Source: Beta vulgaris subsp. vulgaris (Eukaryota > Streptophyta > Magnoliopsida > Caryophyllales > Amaranthaceae). From it: a DNA stretch of 64,000 bases. Of this stretch, positions 21,191 through 34,895 are shown one piece after another. How positions within the stretch are numbered: position 1 is the stretch's first letter; each line of letters starts with the position of its first letter. The stretch is taken from positions 22,994,622-23,058,621 of the forward strand of contig NC_079208.1 in assembly GCF_026745355.1 (NCBI RefSeq), in the 5' to 3' direction. The notes under the pieces are model-generated. The model did no database searches and was not told the DNA's origin. It saw only the letters and a program-made list of their open reading frames with translations. The translations under genes were made by a program, and so were the position numbers.

Positions 21191-21976
21191 AACAATATTT
21201 AGGGAGGGGAACAACTCGTAAGATATAGCTCGACAACGAGTGTTCCAAGCATATGATGATAGACAAATCAACATTACTCTCGCTATATGCTTATGATGAA
21301 GGAACTGTAGCTTCCGAAACCAACGTAAAATGGTAAGTGTTTATGCTAAAATTTATCGCTTACGACGAAATTAAAGTTGTGGGACGTGTTAACCAGATTA
21401 TGTTAAAGACAATACGACAAAAGATTGTAAAGGGATCAAAAGGGGATGAACATACGAAAATGGTGACGCGCGGAAAACCCCAATAAAGATGGGTAAAAAA
21501 CCGCGGGTGGTTGGATATCCACCAAACTAATATATTTACTATCTTTCTTTGTGACTTGACTGTCGTTACAAGAATGCTAAGTTCTCTCTAGCGTTTTTCC
21601 AATAATGTTGTGTAAAAAACTCGTCTAAGACCTCTCCCTCTCTTTTATATGCCTTCTTCTTTTTCTTGGCTTTTTCAATGAATACAGAAATAAATCTACT
21701 AATTATTACGTTTATTCTTATGCTTCAATCATGGTGATCTCCTTCACTTATGCTCCAACGTCTTGATTCACGCTCCTCAACGGCTCAATTTATGGCTTGT
21801 TATACTCCTTCCTTATTTAGCCGGACTTTTACTCTTTAATGCCCCAGCTCTAATCTCACGTCCTCTGCTGCGTCTTCGGGTCTTAATTACTTCGTAGCTA
21901 TGTCAGATGGTATCATGTCATCGAGTCATCGCGTCATTGAGTCAATGTCATCCTGTCAAAAAATTCAGCCATAACA
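21191..21976 (-). repeat. U2 Tat LTR remnant
   Basis: On the - strand it starts TGTTATGGCTGAATT beside the polypurine tract (plus GTTTGCCCCCAATT, 21977-21990). A TATA-like ATATAAAAG reads on the - strand at about 21642-21651, followed by the GTTTTTTACCC and GGGGTTTTCCGCG blocks. The left limit is approximate: I could not find a TG…CA end or a primer site before the AT-rich segment. Confidence 0.65.
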
Positions 21977-22469
21977 GTTTGCCCCCAATTGTTGAAATCG
22001 GGGTGACACAAAACCCATGAGACAATTGAAAAAATTTCTTAAAAAAAGAAAACTCTGTCAATGTCATTAGGAAATCAAAAAATCACAAGATAAGTCTTAC
22101 TTTTGTCAGTTTATAGAAAAGATTTCCAAGGAAACACAAGGAAGGTAAAGGAGATCCGTTCGAGCGGTTCATTTTTTGTAGTTCAAGAGTCTCAAACTAC
22201 AAAATTAGTTTTTGTTTTTTAAATTGTCGTTTTAATTATAACCGTTGGCCCAATTGTCATGATTACTTCTTGTTGGTATAAATAACTAAGGCAGTTTTAA
22301 ATAACTCAATCTTCACTCCAATTTCATCAAATCTTCCTCTCTCTTTAAGTAAGGCAACTTCCTTAACTTCTATTATTCTCTCCGCCGGAAAAATCGATCG
22401 TTTGACACCAGGTAATTTCATACTTTTTCGTTTTTCCCTTTAATTCGCTCTACTACTTCTACTGTTTTC

Positions 22470-24426
22470 ATGGCACCTAGTAGACGTAGCATTAGGACCT
22501 TTGTAAAGAACCAAGAAAAATCGAAATGGAAAGAGAAAGCTGTAGATCCGAGGGTAGAGAATGAGGATGAACTGTCAACGATGTATGAGGAGGACCTTTT
22601 AAGGTTCTTAGATTTAGGGAATTTGCCCGAAAGAACTGTCATTAGGAACGCTGAGTCTGACGAACCACCATAATTATGTCCTCCCAAATGGGTAGTGTTC
22701 TATGAATACCCTTTCAAGATAGGTCTTAGACTTCCCTTCACCCCTCTAGCAAGGGATCTGATACAAATTTACCAAATCAGTCCTGGGCAAATTATGCCCC
22801 AAGTCTGGAGGATTCTTAGTGTCATCGACAGGGTAACATCGTCATGAGAAGAGGCCTTCACCCTTCACGACCTACTGCTGCACTACGAAATTAGGGTTAA
22901 AGCAAAAAATAGGATAGCCCTACATGCAAAAGCGAGGTTAGAACCTCTGGTCGGGGGAATTCAATCAAATGACAGAGTTGGAAGAACAGGTTTGTTTTTG
23001 TGAAGAGGTCGTCGCTAGGGAAGCCGGGACGTCTTTGGTTGGCGGCTGGAACACCGAAGGTGTGTTTAATTTCAGTCTTTTTAAGTTCGTACTGTGTCGT
23101 TAACACTACTCTTACATCGTTTTTACTGCAGGTCTTAGCCCTAAACTACTGTCGCATCGCGACGAGTCTTAGAGTCTTTGTGACAAGTTTTTGAAGGTAC
23201 CGGAGGAAGATAGGCAGTTCCATAAGGATTTTATTTGCTTCTCAAGACAGTTGTTCATCTATGGCATCTGGTTAGTCTATCGTCTTTTACTTTTAAGTAG
23301 GACTTTCCAAGGAAGAACCTCGCGTTACTAACTCTGGTACCTTTTTGAACAGGTTCATCATAGTCACGTCCTAGGGGGAGTTTGAATGGTCAGGCGCTAG
23401 CTGAGATGCTGCGCAAACGTAAGAGGGAGTCCTCTATTGACGCGGCGTCCCTGTCGTCAGCGTCAACAAAGAAGGACACAACAGTCATCGTCCATTTGGG
23501 CGATGAACATGACGCCGTGTCTAAGGCGCGCAAAACTGACTTCCTGGCCCCTCCAGACAAGAGCGGGCCTTCCTACTCTGTGACCGTCCCTAACGACTTC
23601 ATGTCGTTGAAGAGGTCCATATGGCCTGAGGCTGACAGGTTCCTTTTTCCCAGTGCCATGGAGAGGATCAAGGACCATACTCTTCCTCGCATGATGTCGG
23701 ACGGGCTAGAACTTCTATTTCAGGTATAGACGCTTGTTTTTCCTTTGCGACACTAATATGCGATTTATGATAGTGACTTACGATTCTCCGAATGACACGC
23801 ATCGTGTCTCTTTTTTTTTGCAGTCTTCTCAACATCTCCTGATGGCTAAGAGGGAAGTTTCATCTCTGCTAAAGGGTCATCTGACCATGAAGCAGAGAAT
23901 GGAGAAGGCTGAAATGGACGCAAAGTCCAAAGACGCTGAAGTGGAGTCTTGTAAGAAGACTATGAAGGAGATGGGGGACACTCTGAAGAAGAATGAGGAG
24001 GAGCTGGAAGAGATCAGGCAGAAGGCCTCTAAGCTGGAAGAATCTTCGCGTGAGGAGATCACGGCACTCCAGGCGACCGTTGACGCACAGAAGAATGAGC
24101 TGGACATGCTCGAGGCTGAAGTGACAACTAGGGTCCGGGCTAAGTTGATGCAGCAGTTTCTGATGAAGAGGACGGCGTCGTGGACGCCACAGAAGGACAT
24201 CGACCTAGTCCTCAAGTACATGGGATCCATGAAGGATCTGATGGACGAAGAGGACTTGGTTGCGACGGCGGACTCTTCATTAAAGGTTGATGAAAACGCC
24301 TCATCTTGTGCCGGGTTCATAGCGTCAGACGTGCCACCTGACTCTGAAACTGAGAAGGAAGCTCCAGCCACTGTCTTACCAGCTGTTGCGTCAGAGAATG
24401 AAGCTGAAGAGGTTCCTGTCGTTTAG
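22470..24426 (+). pseudogene. U2 extra gene
   Basis: Same four-exon model as U1. Exon 1 keeps its frame through GNLPERTVIRNAESDEPP and then meets TAA 22671-22673. The shared TGA (22845) and TAG (23361) are present, and one base is lost in the DRGWK region (GACAGAGTTGG, about 22975). Exon 3 is open from about 23364 to the splice donor near 23723. Exon 4 is intact from the acceptor at about 23823 to TAG 24424. TATA box at 22277. It has its own promoter remnant but cannot make a full protein. Confidence 0.85.
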
Positions 24427-25193
24427 TTTTTAGGTCCTTTATATCATCCCCCCTCCTATCTAAAAATTATTCAAACTTTTGTTATAGGTCACTTAAAGAG
24501 TGACCGTTAGTACTGTACTTTTGGGTCACCCACGGGGGTGGCCATAACTATTTGTCGTTTTAAACTCTTTTTTTTTTGGGTCACCTACGGGGGTGACCAT
24601 TACGTTGACGCTTTTGAACTTGCAAAAAATTGTTCTTATGTCTCTGTTTTATATTGCATGTATGTGTCTCAGTCGTTATTCTGGCGTTCCTAGAGGATGG
24701 TCGGGCGCTCAGTAAGCCATCGTTAGTCGTTCGGAAGTAATACTTTGAACTTATTAAAAGCCATCGTTGATCGTTCAGACGTATCGTTTGGACTTAGTCA
24801 GAGCCATTATTGGTCGTTCAGACGTATCGTTTGGACTAGATGACTTTACAATACATATAGGGAATACATAAAAACTTACATGTGTTTGTCAAAGAGATAG
24901 ACGAGATGTCGTCAGCAGTTGTAGCCTTTAAATGACTATCCCCTGTCATAACGTCAGCTGAGGCAATAGTGGACCAAAAGACTTTACAGGGTAGCAAAAA
25001 ATCATCGCAACGTAATCAAGATGGACGGGAGCAGCTTCCCTGCAATTCAATAACACCCAGTGAGAGAACACTACGGTCGCTGGAAACTAGCGACACAGAT
25101 ATAATAGCATTACCATCTATCTATATCTCTCTACATATATCTATATATATATATATATATATCTTTTATTTTTTACTGGGAAAACAAAGCTTG
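24427..25193. other. U2 spacer between convergent genes
   Basis: Holds the three GGTCAC hairpins (24487-24598; the first has a shortened loop, CTTAAAGAG), the direct-repeat cluster (24715-24836) and a TA microsatellite (about 25138-25162) that is longer than in U1. Confidence 0.7.
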
Positions 25194-27333
25194 CTACCTA
25201 GCTTGAAAGTAGTATCGTTTGAGGTGCGTGGCATTCCAGCTACGTGGCACGGAGCTTCTGTCACGTCGGACCAATTGGTAGGCCCCGTTGCCTATCACTT
25301 TACTAATTTGATACGGTCCTTCCCACTTCTGTCCTAGCTTACCAGCGTTAGCCTCTTGTGTGTTCTGGAATACTTTCCTTAAGACCCAGTCTCCTTCGAC
25401 GAAGGATTTGGCATGGACGTTCTTGTTAAAGCTCCTCGTGACTATTTGCTGCTGGGCTGCCATGCGTACCAACGCTGCGTCGCGCAACTCCTTAATGATA
25501 TCTAGGTCGTTTATCAATTCATCGCAGTTCTGTCGCTCTGTCGCTAGGCTGCACCTTGCAGTTGGGACGCTCACCTCCGAAGGCAGGACAACCTCACAAC
25601 CATAGACTAGTGAGAATGGTGTTTGTCCAGTCGCAGTGCGTGTGTCGTGCGATTTGCCCATAGATGGAAGGCAACGCCTCCGCCCATTTACCTTTCTTGG
25701 CCGTGAGTCGCTTCTTCAAGGAGTCAATGATCGTCTTGTTGCTGACTCAGCCTGTCCATTGGCTTGCGGGTATCTTGGTTGACATTAACAACGCTATGCC
25801 CCATTCATCGCAGAAACGTTTTGTCTCGTTGCTAATGAACTGCGACCCATTGTCGCATACTATCTCGGACGGAACACCAAACCTGCAAATGATGTTAGTG
25901 TATAAAAAAGAAATCATTCCTTATCGCGTCCTGTTGAAAAGAACCTCTTCAATCCACTTAGAAAAGTAGTCAGTTAGTGCCAACATAAAGACCTTCTACC
26001 TGGGTGGAGGTAATTTGCCAACTATATCCATGCCCCATTTCATGAAAGGCCAAGGTGTTAGAGTAGGATGCAAAGTTCACAGTTGTGTGCGTCATACCTG
26101 CATGTCGTTGACAACTATCGCACTTGGCGACATACCTTATTGCGTCCTTCCTCATTGTGGCCAATAATAGCCCATGCGCAATACCCTATTGGATAAGCTG
26201 CATCCTTCTGAGTGACTTCCACAAGTGCCTTCCTGCATGTCCTTCAGGACTTGCCCCCACTGATCCTTCTCCAAAGAGCGCAAGTAGGGGCCCGCGGCAG
26301 ACCTTTTGAACAGTACTCCTTGAATGAGTACGTATCCCGACGCGTTGCTTCCGCCTTATCTGTTGGGGTACATCATTAGCAAGGAAATCATAAAATGGTT
26401 TTGTAAACTGATACTTACTTCCTGGGCGTCAGGGTCGCTCTCAGGTGCGAGATTATCGATGTTACTGACAACCCCATGATTGTCTCGAAGCTGTTCGGCC
26501 GTCGTTGTGACAGCGTCTTCGATGCTCCTAGCGATAGCAAGGCTTGTCAAATGAACAATAGGACGACGGGTAAACGAAACGTCCGTTAAAGAAGATCTGA
26601 GATCAGCCAATGCGTCTGCTTGCGTATTCTGGTCCCTAGGTATCTGCAAAATGTCAAATGAATTAAACACTTTACTTTTACTCTGAGCTATTTCTAAATA
26701 CATGGCCATTTTAGAGTCTTTTGCTGCGAATTCGCCTTTGACTTGGCTGACTATCAACAGTGAATCGCTGAAGACTTTTAATGCTTTTGCTCCCATGTCC
26801 TCTACTAACGTCATTTACAGCTATGAGTGCCTTGTACCGGCTTCGTTATTCGTTGCTCTTAACTCACAGCAAATGGCTCGTACTATCTTGCCCCCTTGTG
26901 TGACTTTAGCATAATGCCTAGACCTGCACCACGAAAATTGAAAAGATAATATCAACAAACAATATCCAAGAGTCGTCTTCACTTGATTAATCCTTGCGAC
27001 TTCGTCGTCCGCAAGCTTTTCTAGCTCTGGGCTAAAGTCTGCCACAAAATCTGCCAAAGCTTGTGACTTGACAGCGGTTCTTGGATGAAACTGGATATCG
27101 TACACGCTGAGTGCTATTGCCCACTTGCTCATGCGACCTGTCAATTCTGGGTGTCGCAAGACAGACTTGATAGGATAATTATCATAACGACAACAATATG
27201 TGTTTCGAAATATTGCCTAAGCTTTTTAACAACTACGACTATGGCTAAAATGAGCTTTTCTAATGAAGAATACCTGGTCTCCGCGTCTAGCAGAGACTTA
27301 CTGACATAGTAGATTGGTAGCTGCTGGCTCTCC
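25194..27333 (-). pseudogene. U2 Tat integrase and dual RNase H fragment
   Basis: The integrase C-terminus is open from 25661 to the stop at 25194 and keeps GPY/F-like WEGPYQISKV and the final YYFQAR. The core and zinc region carry about ten single-base losses. The base loss at 25996 turns the shared TAG into a frameshift. The archaeal-type RNase H is open at 26814-26356, with VFSDSLLIVSQV and QADALADL, and the gypsy RNase H tail at 27362-27141. Pol stops at the boundary 27333/27334 at the same codon as in U1. Confidence 0.9.
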
Positions 27334-28918
27334 TCGTAAGGAAAATGCATTATTTTTTGCATGTTATATCGTGCTCATATTATTATTCATTAGCCAAAAG
27401 ATAGTGTTATTATGCATAATGCATATTTAAAATATTTCTTATGTCAGTATATGATGTTGCTTGTTAGTAGTGGTAGATATGTGCGTGGATCATGAATATG
27501 GATATTTTATGTTGCTCCTATTAACAAGAAAAGCCCCAACATATATTTGGGTACCAAAAAAAAAAAAGAACTTTCTTATTTTGCAGGTAATGTGAAAGGA
27601 ATTGAGATATCTTGATGTAGAGGTTAGTTGTTTCTAGAAAGTAGTTCTAGACATGAGTTCATATGACTACGAAATCTAGAAAAAGTATGTAAAAGGTGAA
27701 CATATTTCCTAGGAAATTGGGTAATAATCTTTACATACTATATATCTTGGTCATTATTATTCTCAAATTTGATTTTCGATTTAATACATGATTGTAGAAG
27801 GTTGTGAAAGAGAAGTTGTTTTAGGATTGTTACATATATATGAATTATTTCAATCTAACTTCACTTCAAGTTTTGGTGCAAGTATAATTATATTTTGTTG
27901 GTTTGTCTACAGATATAATTAATATTGGTAAAGGAACTTATGGATGTAATAAGAGAATGATCGTCAGTTCCTCTGAAAGGAACATACGTATTGACACAAC
28001 TAAATTGATTCAAACGAACTCTAATATAATCACACGAACATAGTAATTAAGCATGAATCAACATTTAACTGATACTCATGTCCTAATGATAGCAATAAGT
28101 TCAAGGATAAAATTTAGGATTTTTTTTTAGAAAAAAAGGATTTTGACTAAGTTAAATCATTTTAAAGAATTTTTTTTATAAAAAGTTTTAAATAAAAAAA
28201 TTTAATCTTTTATATTTAAAGAAAAACCTTCTTAGATATTATTAAAAAGAACTAAAATTTATTTTTTATGCTGAACAATTTCCTAGAATTCAGGAAAGTG
28301 AGATACTAGATATAACACGTTCAATTGAACGTATACAAAGTGGTGCATGATGTGTTTGTTCCTCACGGAAAGAAACAACGTGTAAATCCATGATCCTATG
28401 ATCTAATCTCGCGTTTAATCCAAATAATCGACTATTATATAGGATCTTAATTGATGAAGCTTTAACTGTACCTGACTAAGTGCTTAAGTGAGTTAAGTAA
28501 TTAAAGTCTCAGTGCATTTATTCTCTTATAATAGCCAATTGTTCCTATTGTCTACTTATTTTATTTCCATTAAATTAAATGCATAAAATCATTTTTTAAA
28601 AATCAAGAAACATTGACTATTGATTTGAAGAAAGCGATGGTAGACTAAGATTAGTGGAACTGTTAAATGGTATAGAAACATACCAACATTAGGCACAAGT
28701 TCCAATTCTTTTGAAATTAATCTTAGTTCACTTGAACAAAGCAGAAGTTCCTTTTCATATGAGACTATACTTTTTAAGGAACTTTATTTCATTATATGCT
28801 TTAACTATATTATCTCTTTTGACTAACCTACAAATATTAAAATGCACAAATAATTTCTTTTTGGGTTCACTTTACGGATTATATTTCTTAGTTTATGACA
28901 ACCCAAAATGAAGAAACA
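27334..28918. other. U3 AT-rich segment
   Basis: Nearly identical to 19606-21190, apart from T-run length changes near 28122-28190. No gene supported. Confidence 0.55.
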
Positions 28919-29702
28919 AACAATATTTAGGGAGGGAACAACTCGTAAGATATAGCTCGACAACGAGTGTTCCAAGCATATGATGATAGACAAATCAACA
29001 TTACTCTCGCTATATGCTTATGATGAAGGAACTGTAGCTTCCGAAACCAACGTAAAATGGTAAGTGTTTATGCTAAAATTTATCGCTTACGACGAAATTA
29101 AAGTTGTGGGACGTGTTAACCAGATTATGTTAAAGATAATACGACAAAAGATTGTAAAGGGGATCAAAGGGGATGAACATACGAAAATGGTGACGCGGAA
29201 AACCCCAATAAAGATGGGTAAAAAACCGCGGGTGGTTGGATATCCACCAAACTAATATACTTTACTATCTTTCTTTGTGACTTGACTGTCGTTACAAGAA
29301 TGCTAAGTTCTCTCTAGCGTTTTTCCAATAATGTTGTGTAAAAAACTCGTCTAAGACCTCTCCCTCTCTTTTATATGCCTTCTTCTTTTTCTTGGCTTTT
29401 TCAATGAATACAGAAATAAATCTACTAATTATTACGTTTATTCTTATGCTTCAATCATGGTGATCTCCTTCACTTATGCTCCAACGTCTTGATTCACGCT
29501 CCTCAACGGCTCAATTTATGGCTTGTTATACTCCTTCCTTATTTAGCCGGACTTTTACTCTTTAATGCCCCAGCTCTAATCTCACGTCCTCTGCTGCGTC
29601 TTCGGGTCTTAATTACTTCGTAGCTATGTCAGATGGTATCATGTCATCGAGTCATCGCGTCATTGAGTCAATGTCATCCTGTCAAAAAATTCAGCCATAA
29701 CA
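28919..29702 (-). repeat. U3 Tat LTR remnant
   Basis: Starts TGTTATGG on the - strand at 29702 beside the polypurine tract (plus 29703-29716). Same internal blocks as U2. Left limit approximate. Confidence 0.65.
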
Positions 29703-30196
29703 GTTTGCCCCCAATTGTTGAAATCGGGGTGACACAAAACCCATGAGACAATTGTAAAAAATTTCTTAAATTAAAAGAAACTCTGTCAATGTCATTAGGA
29801 AATCAAAAAATCACAAGATAAGTCTTACTTTTGTCAGTTTATAGAAAAGATTTCCAAGGAAACACAAGGAAGGTAAAGGAGATCCGTTCGAGCGGTTCAT
29901 TTTTTGTAGTTCAAGAGTCTCAAACTACAAAATTATTTTTGTTTTTTAAATTGTCGTTTTAATTATAACCGTTGGCCCAATTGTCATGATTACTTCTTGT
30001 TGGTATAAATAACTAAGGCAGTTTTAAATAACTCAATCTTCACTCCAATTTCATCAAATCTTCCTCTCTCTTTAAGTAAGGCAACTTCCTTAACTTCTAT
30101 TATTCTCTCCGCCGGAAAAATCGATCGTTTGACACCAGGTAATTTCATACTTTTTCGTTTTTCCCTTTAATTCGCTCTACTACTTCTACTGTTTTC

Positions 30197-32152
30197 ATGG
30201 CACCTAGTAGACGTAGCATTAGGACCTTTGTAAAGAACCAAGAAAAATCGAAATGGAAAGAGAAAGCTGTAGATCCGAGGGTAGAGAATGAGGATGAACT
30301 GTCAACGATGTATGAGGAGGACCTTTTAAGGTTCTTAGATTTAGGAATTTGCCCGAAAGAACTGTCATTAGGAACGCTGAGTCTGACGAACCACCATAAT
30401 TATGTCCTCCCAAATGGGTAGTGTTCTATGAATACCCTTTCAAGATAGGTCTTAGACTTCCCTTCACCCCTCTAGCAAGGGATCTGATGCAAATTTACCA
30501 AATCAGTCCTGGGCAAATTATGCCCCAAGTCTGGAGGATTCTTAGTGTCATCGACAGGGTAACATCGTCATGAGAAGAGGCCTTCACCCTTCACGACCTA
30601 CTGCTGCACTACGAAATTAGGGTTAAAGCAAAAAATAGGATAGCCCTACATGCAAAAGCGAGGTTAGAACCTCTGGTCGGGGGAATTCAATCAAATGACA
30701 GAGGTTGGAAGAACAGGTTTGTTTTTGTGAAGAGGTCGTCGCTAGGGGAAGCCGGGACGTCTTTGGTTGGCGGCTGGAACACCGAAGGTGTGTTTAATTT
30801 CAGTCTTTTTAAGTTCGTACTGTGTCGTTAACACTACTCTTACATCGTTTTTACTGCAGGTCTTAGCCCTAAACTACTGTCGCATCGCGACGAGTCTTAG
30901 AGTCTTTGTGACAAGTTTTGAAGGTACCGGAGGAAGATAGGCAGTTCCATAAGGATTTTATTTGCTTCTCAAGACAGTTGTTCATCTATGGCATCTGGTT
31001 AGTCTATCTGTCTTTTACTTTTAAGTAGGACTTTCCAAGGAAGAACCTCGCGTTACTAACTCTGGTACCTTTTTGAACAGGTTCATCATAGTCACGTCCT
31101 AGGGGAGTTTGAATGGTCAGGCGCTAGCTGAGATGCTGCGCAAAGTAAGAGGGAGTCCTCTATTGACGCGGCGTCCCTGTCGTCAGCGTCAACAAAGAAG
31201 GACACAACAGTCATCGTCCATTTGGGCGATGAACATGACGCCGTGTCTAAGGCGCGCAAAACTGACTTCCTGGCCCCTCCTGACAAGAGCGGGCCTTCCT
31301 ACTCTGTGACCGTCCCTAACGACTTCATGTCGTTGAAGAGGTCCATATGGCCTGAGGCTGACAGGTTCCTTTTTCCCAGTGCCATGGAGAGGATCAAGGA
31401 CCATACTCTTCCTCGCATGATGTCGGACGGGCTAGAACTTCTATTTCAGGTATAGACGCTTGTTTTTCCTTTGCGACACTAATATGCGATTTATGATAGT
31501 GACTTACGATTCTCCGAATGACACGCATCGTGTCTCTTTTTTTTTGCAGTCTTCTCAACATCTCCTGATGGCTAAGAGGGAAGTTTCATCTCTGCTAAAG
31601 GGTCATCTGACCATGAAGCAGAGAATGGAGAAGGCTGAAATGGACGCAAAGTCCAAAGACGCTGAAGTGGAGTCTTGTAAGAAGACTATGAAGGAGATGG
31701 GGGACACTCTGAAGAAGAATGAGGAGGAGCTGGAAGAGATCAGGCAGAAGGCCTCTAAGCTGGAAGAATCTTCGCGTGAGGAGATCACGGCACTCCAGGC
31801 GACCGTTGACGCACAGAAGAATGAGCTGGACATGCTCGAGGCTGAAGTGACAACTAGGGTCCGGGCTAAGTTGATGCAGCAGTTTCTGATGAAGAGGACG
31901 GCGTCGTGGACGCCACAGAAGGACATCGACCTAGTCCTCAAGTACATGGGATCCATGAAGGATCTGATGGACGAAGAGGACTTGGTTGCGACGGCGGACT
32001 CTTCATTAAAGGTTGATGAAAACGCCTCATCTTGTGCCGGGTTCATAGCGTCAGACGTGCCACCTGACTCTGAAACTGAGAAGGAAGCTCCAGCCACTGT
32101 CTTACCAGCTGTTGCGTCAGAGAATGAAGCTGAAGAGGTTCCTGTCGTTTAG
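30197..32152 (+). pseudogene. U3 extra gene
   Basis: Same four-exon gene. It shares with U1 the one-base loss TTAGGAATTTG near 30341, and keeps the array-wide TAA, TGA and TAG. An additional base is missing at about 31144 (CGCAAAGTAAG), which shifts exon 3. Exon 4 is intact to TAG 32150. TATA box at 30004. Confidence 0.85.
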
Positions 32153-32917
32153 TTTTTAGGTCCTTTATATCATCCCCCTCCTATCTAAAAATTATTCAAA
32201 CTTTTGTTATAGGTCACTTGAAAGAGTGACCGTTAGTACTGTATTTTGGGTCACCCACGGGGTGGCCATAACTATTTGTCGTTTTAAACTCTTTTTTTTT
32301 TGGGTCACCTACGGGGGTGACCATTACGTTGACGCTTTTGAACTTGCAAAAAATTGTTCTTATGTCTCTGTTTTATATTGCATGTATGTGTCTCAGTCGT
32401 TATTCTGGCGTTCCTAGAGGATGGTCGGGCGCTCAGTAAGCCATCGTTAGTCGTTCGGAAGTAATACTTTGAACTTATTAAAAGCCATCGTTGATCGTTC
32501 AGACGTATCGTTTGGACTTAGTCAGAGCCATTATTGGTCGTTCAGACGTATCGTTTGGACTAGATGACTTTACAATACATATAGGGAATACATAAAAACT
32601 TACATGTGTTTGTCAAAGAGATAGACGAGATGTCGTCAGCAGTTGTAGCCTTTAAATGACTATGCCCCTGTCATAACGTCAGCTGAGGCAATAGTGGACC
32701 AAAAGACTTTACAGGGTAGCAAAAAATCATCGCAACGTAATCAAGATGGACGGGAGCAGCTTCCCTGCAATTCAATAACACCCAGTGAGAGAACACTACG
32801 GTCGCTGGAAACTAGCGACACAGATATAATAGCATTACCATCTATCTATATCTCTCTACATATATCTATATATTATATATATATATCTTTTATTTTTTAC
32901 TGGGAAAACAAAGCTTG
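32153..32917. other. U3 spacer between convergent genes
   Basis: Hairpins at 32212-32322, direct repeats at 32439-32560 and a TA microsatellite at about 32867-32887 interrupted by TATTATA, unlike U1 and U2. Confidence 0.7.
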
Positions 32918-34395
32918 CTACCTAGCTTGAAAGTAGTATCGTTTGAGGTGCGTGGCATTCCAGCTACGTGGCACGGAGCTTCGTCACGTCGGACCAATTG
33001 GTAGGCCCGTTGCCTATCACTTTACTAATTTGATACGGTCCTTCCCACTTCTGTCCTAGCTTACCAGCGTTAGCCTCTTGTGTGTTCTGGAATACTTTCC
33101 TTAAGACCCAGTCTCCTTCGACGAAGGATTTGGCTTGGACGTTCTTGTTAAAGCTCCTCGTGACTATTTGCTGCTGGGCTGCCATGCGTACCAACGCTGC
33201 GTCGCGCAACTCCTTAATGATATCTAGGTCGTTTATCAATTCATCGCATTCTGTCGCTCTGTCGCTAGGCTGCACCTTGCAGTTGGGACGCTCACCTCCG
33301 AAGGCAGGACAACCTCACAACCATAGACTAGTGAGAATGGTGTTTGTCCAGTCGCAGTGCGTGGTGTCGTGCGATTTGCCCATGAGATGGAAGGCAACGC
33401 CTCCGCCCATTTACCTTTCTTGGCCGTGAGTCGCTTCTTCAAGGAGTCAATGATCGTCTTGTTGCTGAACTCAGCCTGTCCATTGGCTTGCGGGTATCTT
33501 GGTATTGACATTAACAACGCTATGCCCCATTCATCGCAGAAACGTTTTGTCTCGTTGCTAATGAACTGCGACCCATTGTCGCATACTATCTCGGACGGAA
33601 CACCAAACCTGCAAATGATGTTAGTGTATAAAAAGAAATCATTTCCTTATCGCGTTCCTGTTGAAAAGAACCTACTTCAATCCACTTAGAAAAGTAGTCA
33701 GTTAGTGCCAACATAAAGACCTTCTAACCTGGGGCTGGAGGTAATTTGCCAACTATATCCATGCCCCATTTCATGAAAGGCCAAGGTGTTAGAGTAGGAT
33801 GCAAAGGTTCACATGGTTTGTGCGTCATACCTGCATGTCGTTGACAACTATCGCACTTGGCGACATACCTTATTGCGTCCTTCCTCATTGTGGCCAATAA
33901 TAGCCCATGCGCAATACCCTATTGGATAAGCTGCATCCTTCTGAGTGACTTCCACAAGTGCCTTCCTGCATGTCCTTCAGGACTTGCCCCCACTGATCCT
34001 TCTCCAAAGAGCGCAAGTAGGGGCCCGCGGCAGACCTTTTGAACAGTACTCCTTGAATGAGTACGTATCCCGACGCGTGCTTCCGCCTTATCTGTTGGGG
34101 TACATCATTAGCAAGGAAATCATAAAATGGTTTTGTAAAGCTGATACTTACTTCCTGGGCGTCAGGGTCGCTCTCAGGTGCGAGATTATCGATGTTACTG
34201 ACAACCCCATGATTGTCTCGAAGCTGTTCGGCCGTCGTTGTGACAGCGCTTCGATGCTCCTAGCGATAGCAAGGCTTGTCAAATGAACAATAGGGACGGA
34301 CGTAAACGAAACGTCCGTTAAAGAAGATCTGAGATCAGCCAATGCGTCTGCTTGCGTATTCTGGTCCCTAGGTATCTGCAAAATGTCAAATTGAA
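32918..34395 (-). pseudogene. U3 Tat integrase and part of RNase H, cut by gap
   Basis: Reads on the - strand from the gap edge. The archaeal-type RNase H C-terminus (QADALADL) is present, then a base loss near 34248, then integrase with the MQEG zinc change, the shared TAG (33726-33724), the core motifs CDNGSQF and NGQAEFSNK, and a lost base near 33248. The first two-thirds of the RNase H region lies in the gap. Confidence 0.88.
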
Positions 34396-34895
34396 NNNNN
34401 NNNNNNNNNNNNNNNNNNNNNNNNNNNNNNNNNNNNNNNNNNNNNNNNNNNNNNNNNNNNNNNNNNNNNNNNNNNNNNNNNNNNNNNNNNNNNNNNNNNN
34501 NNNNNNNNNNNNNNNNNNNNNNNNNNNNNNNNNNNNNNNNNNNNNNNNNNNNNNNNNNNNNNNNNNNNNNNNNNNNNNNNNNNNNNNNNNNNNNNNNNNN
34601 NNNNNNNNNNNNNNNNNNNNNNNNNNNNNNNNNNNNNNNNNNNNNNNNNNNNNNNNNNNNNNNNNNNNNNNNNNNNNNNNNNNNNNNNNNNNNNNNNNNN
34701 NNNNNNNNNNNNNNNNNNNNNNNNNNNNNNNNNNNNNNNNNNNNNNNNNNNNNNNNNNNNNNNNNNNNNNNNNNNNNNNNNNNNNNNNNNNNNNNNNNNN
34801 NNNNNNNNNNNNNNNNNNNNNNNNNNNNNNNNNNNNNNNNNNNNNNNNNNNNNNNNNNNNNNNNNNNNNNNNNNNNNNNNNNNNNNNNNNNNNNN
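34396..34895. other. Assembly gap of exactly 500 N
   Basis: The left edge is in RNase H (…GTCAAATTGAA) and the right edge at ATGAAGAAACAAAC, which sits at the start of the LTR remnant (21181 in U2). In U2/U3 the distance between these points is about 2.28 kb, so the gap is a placeholder and hides the U3/U4 boundary and the U4 AT-rich segment. Confidence 0.98.

Larger units (their letters stand above)
19606..27333. mobile_element. Array unit U2 (complete, 7728 bp, type B)
   Basis: Same layout as U1 with no large deletion. It carries type B variants (TGG in the SKWK codon, ATTACGTT in the LTR, CATTAGC in pol). The pol part holds a cluster of single-base losses (25640-26160) not shared with other units, so local sequence quality is doubtful there. 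Confidence 0.93.
27334..34395. mobile_element. Array unit U3 (type B, right end lost in gap)
   Basis: Complete from the AT-rich segment to the archaeal-type RNase H, where the N gap begins (34396). It shares two changes with U5 only: AAGATAATACG near 29131 and loss of a base in the exon 3 motif (GCGCAAAGTAAG, 31138). Confidence 0.93.

Noticed and set aside
23877..24371. Serine-rich 164-codon frame on the - strand opposite the coiled-coil exon (also in U3 and U5)
   Set aside because: It is the mirror of Glu/Lys codons of the real exon, with no independent signal.
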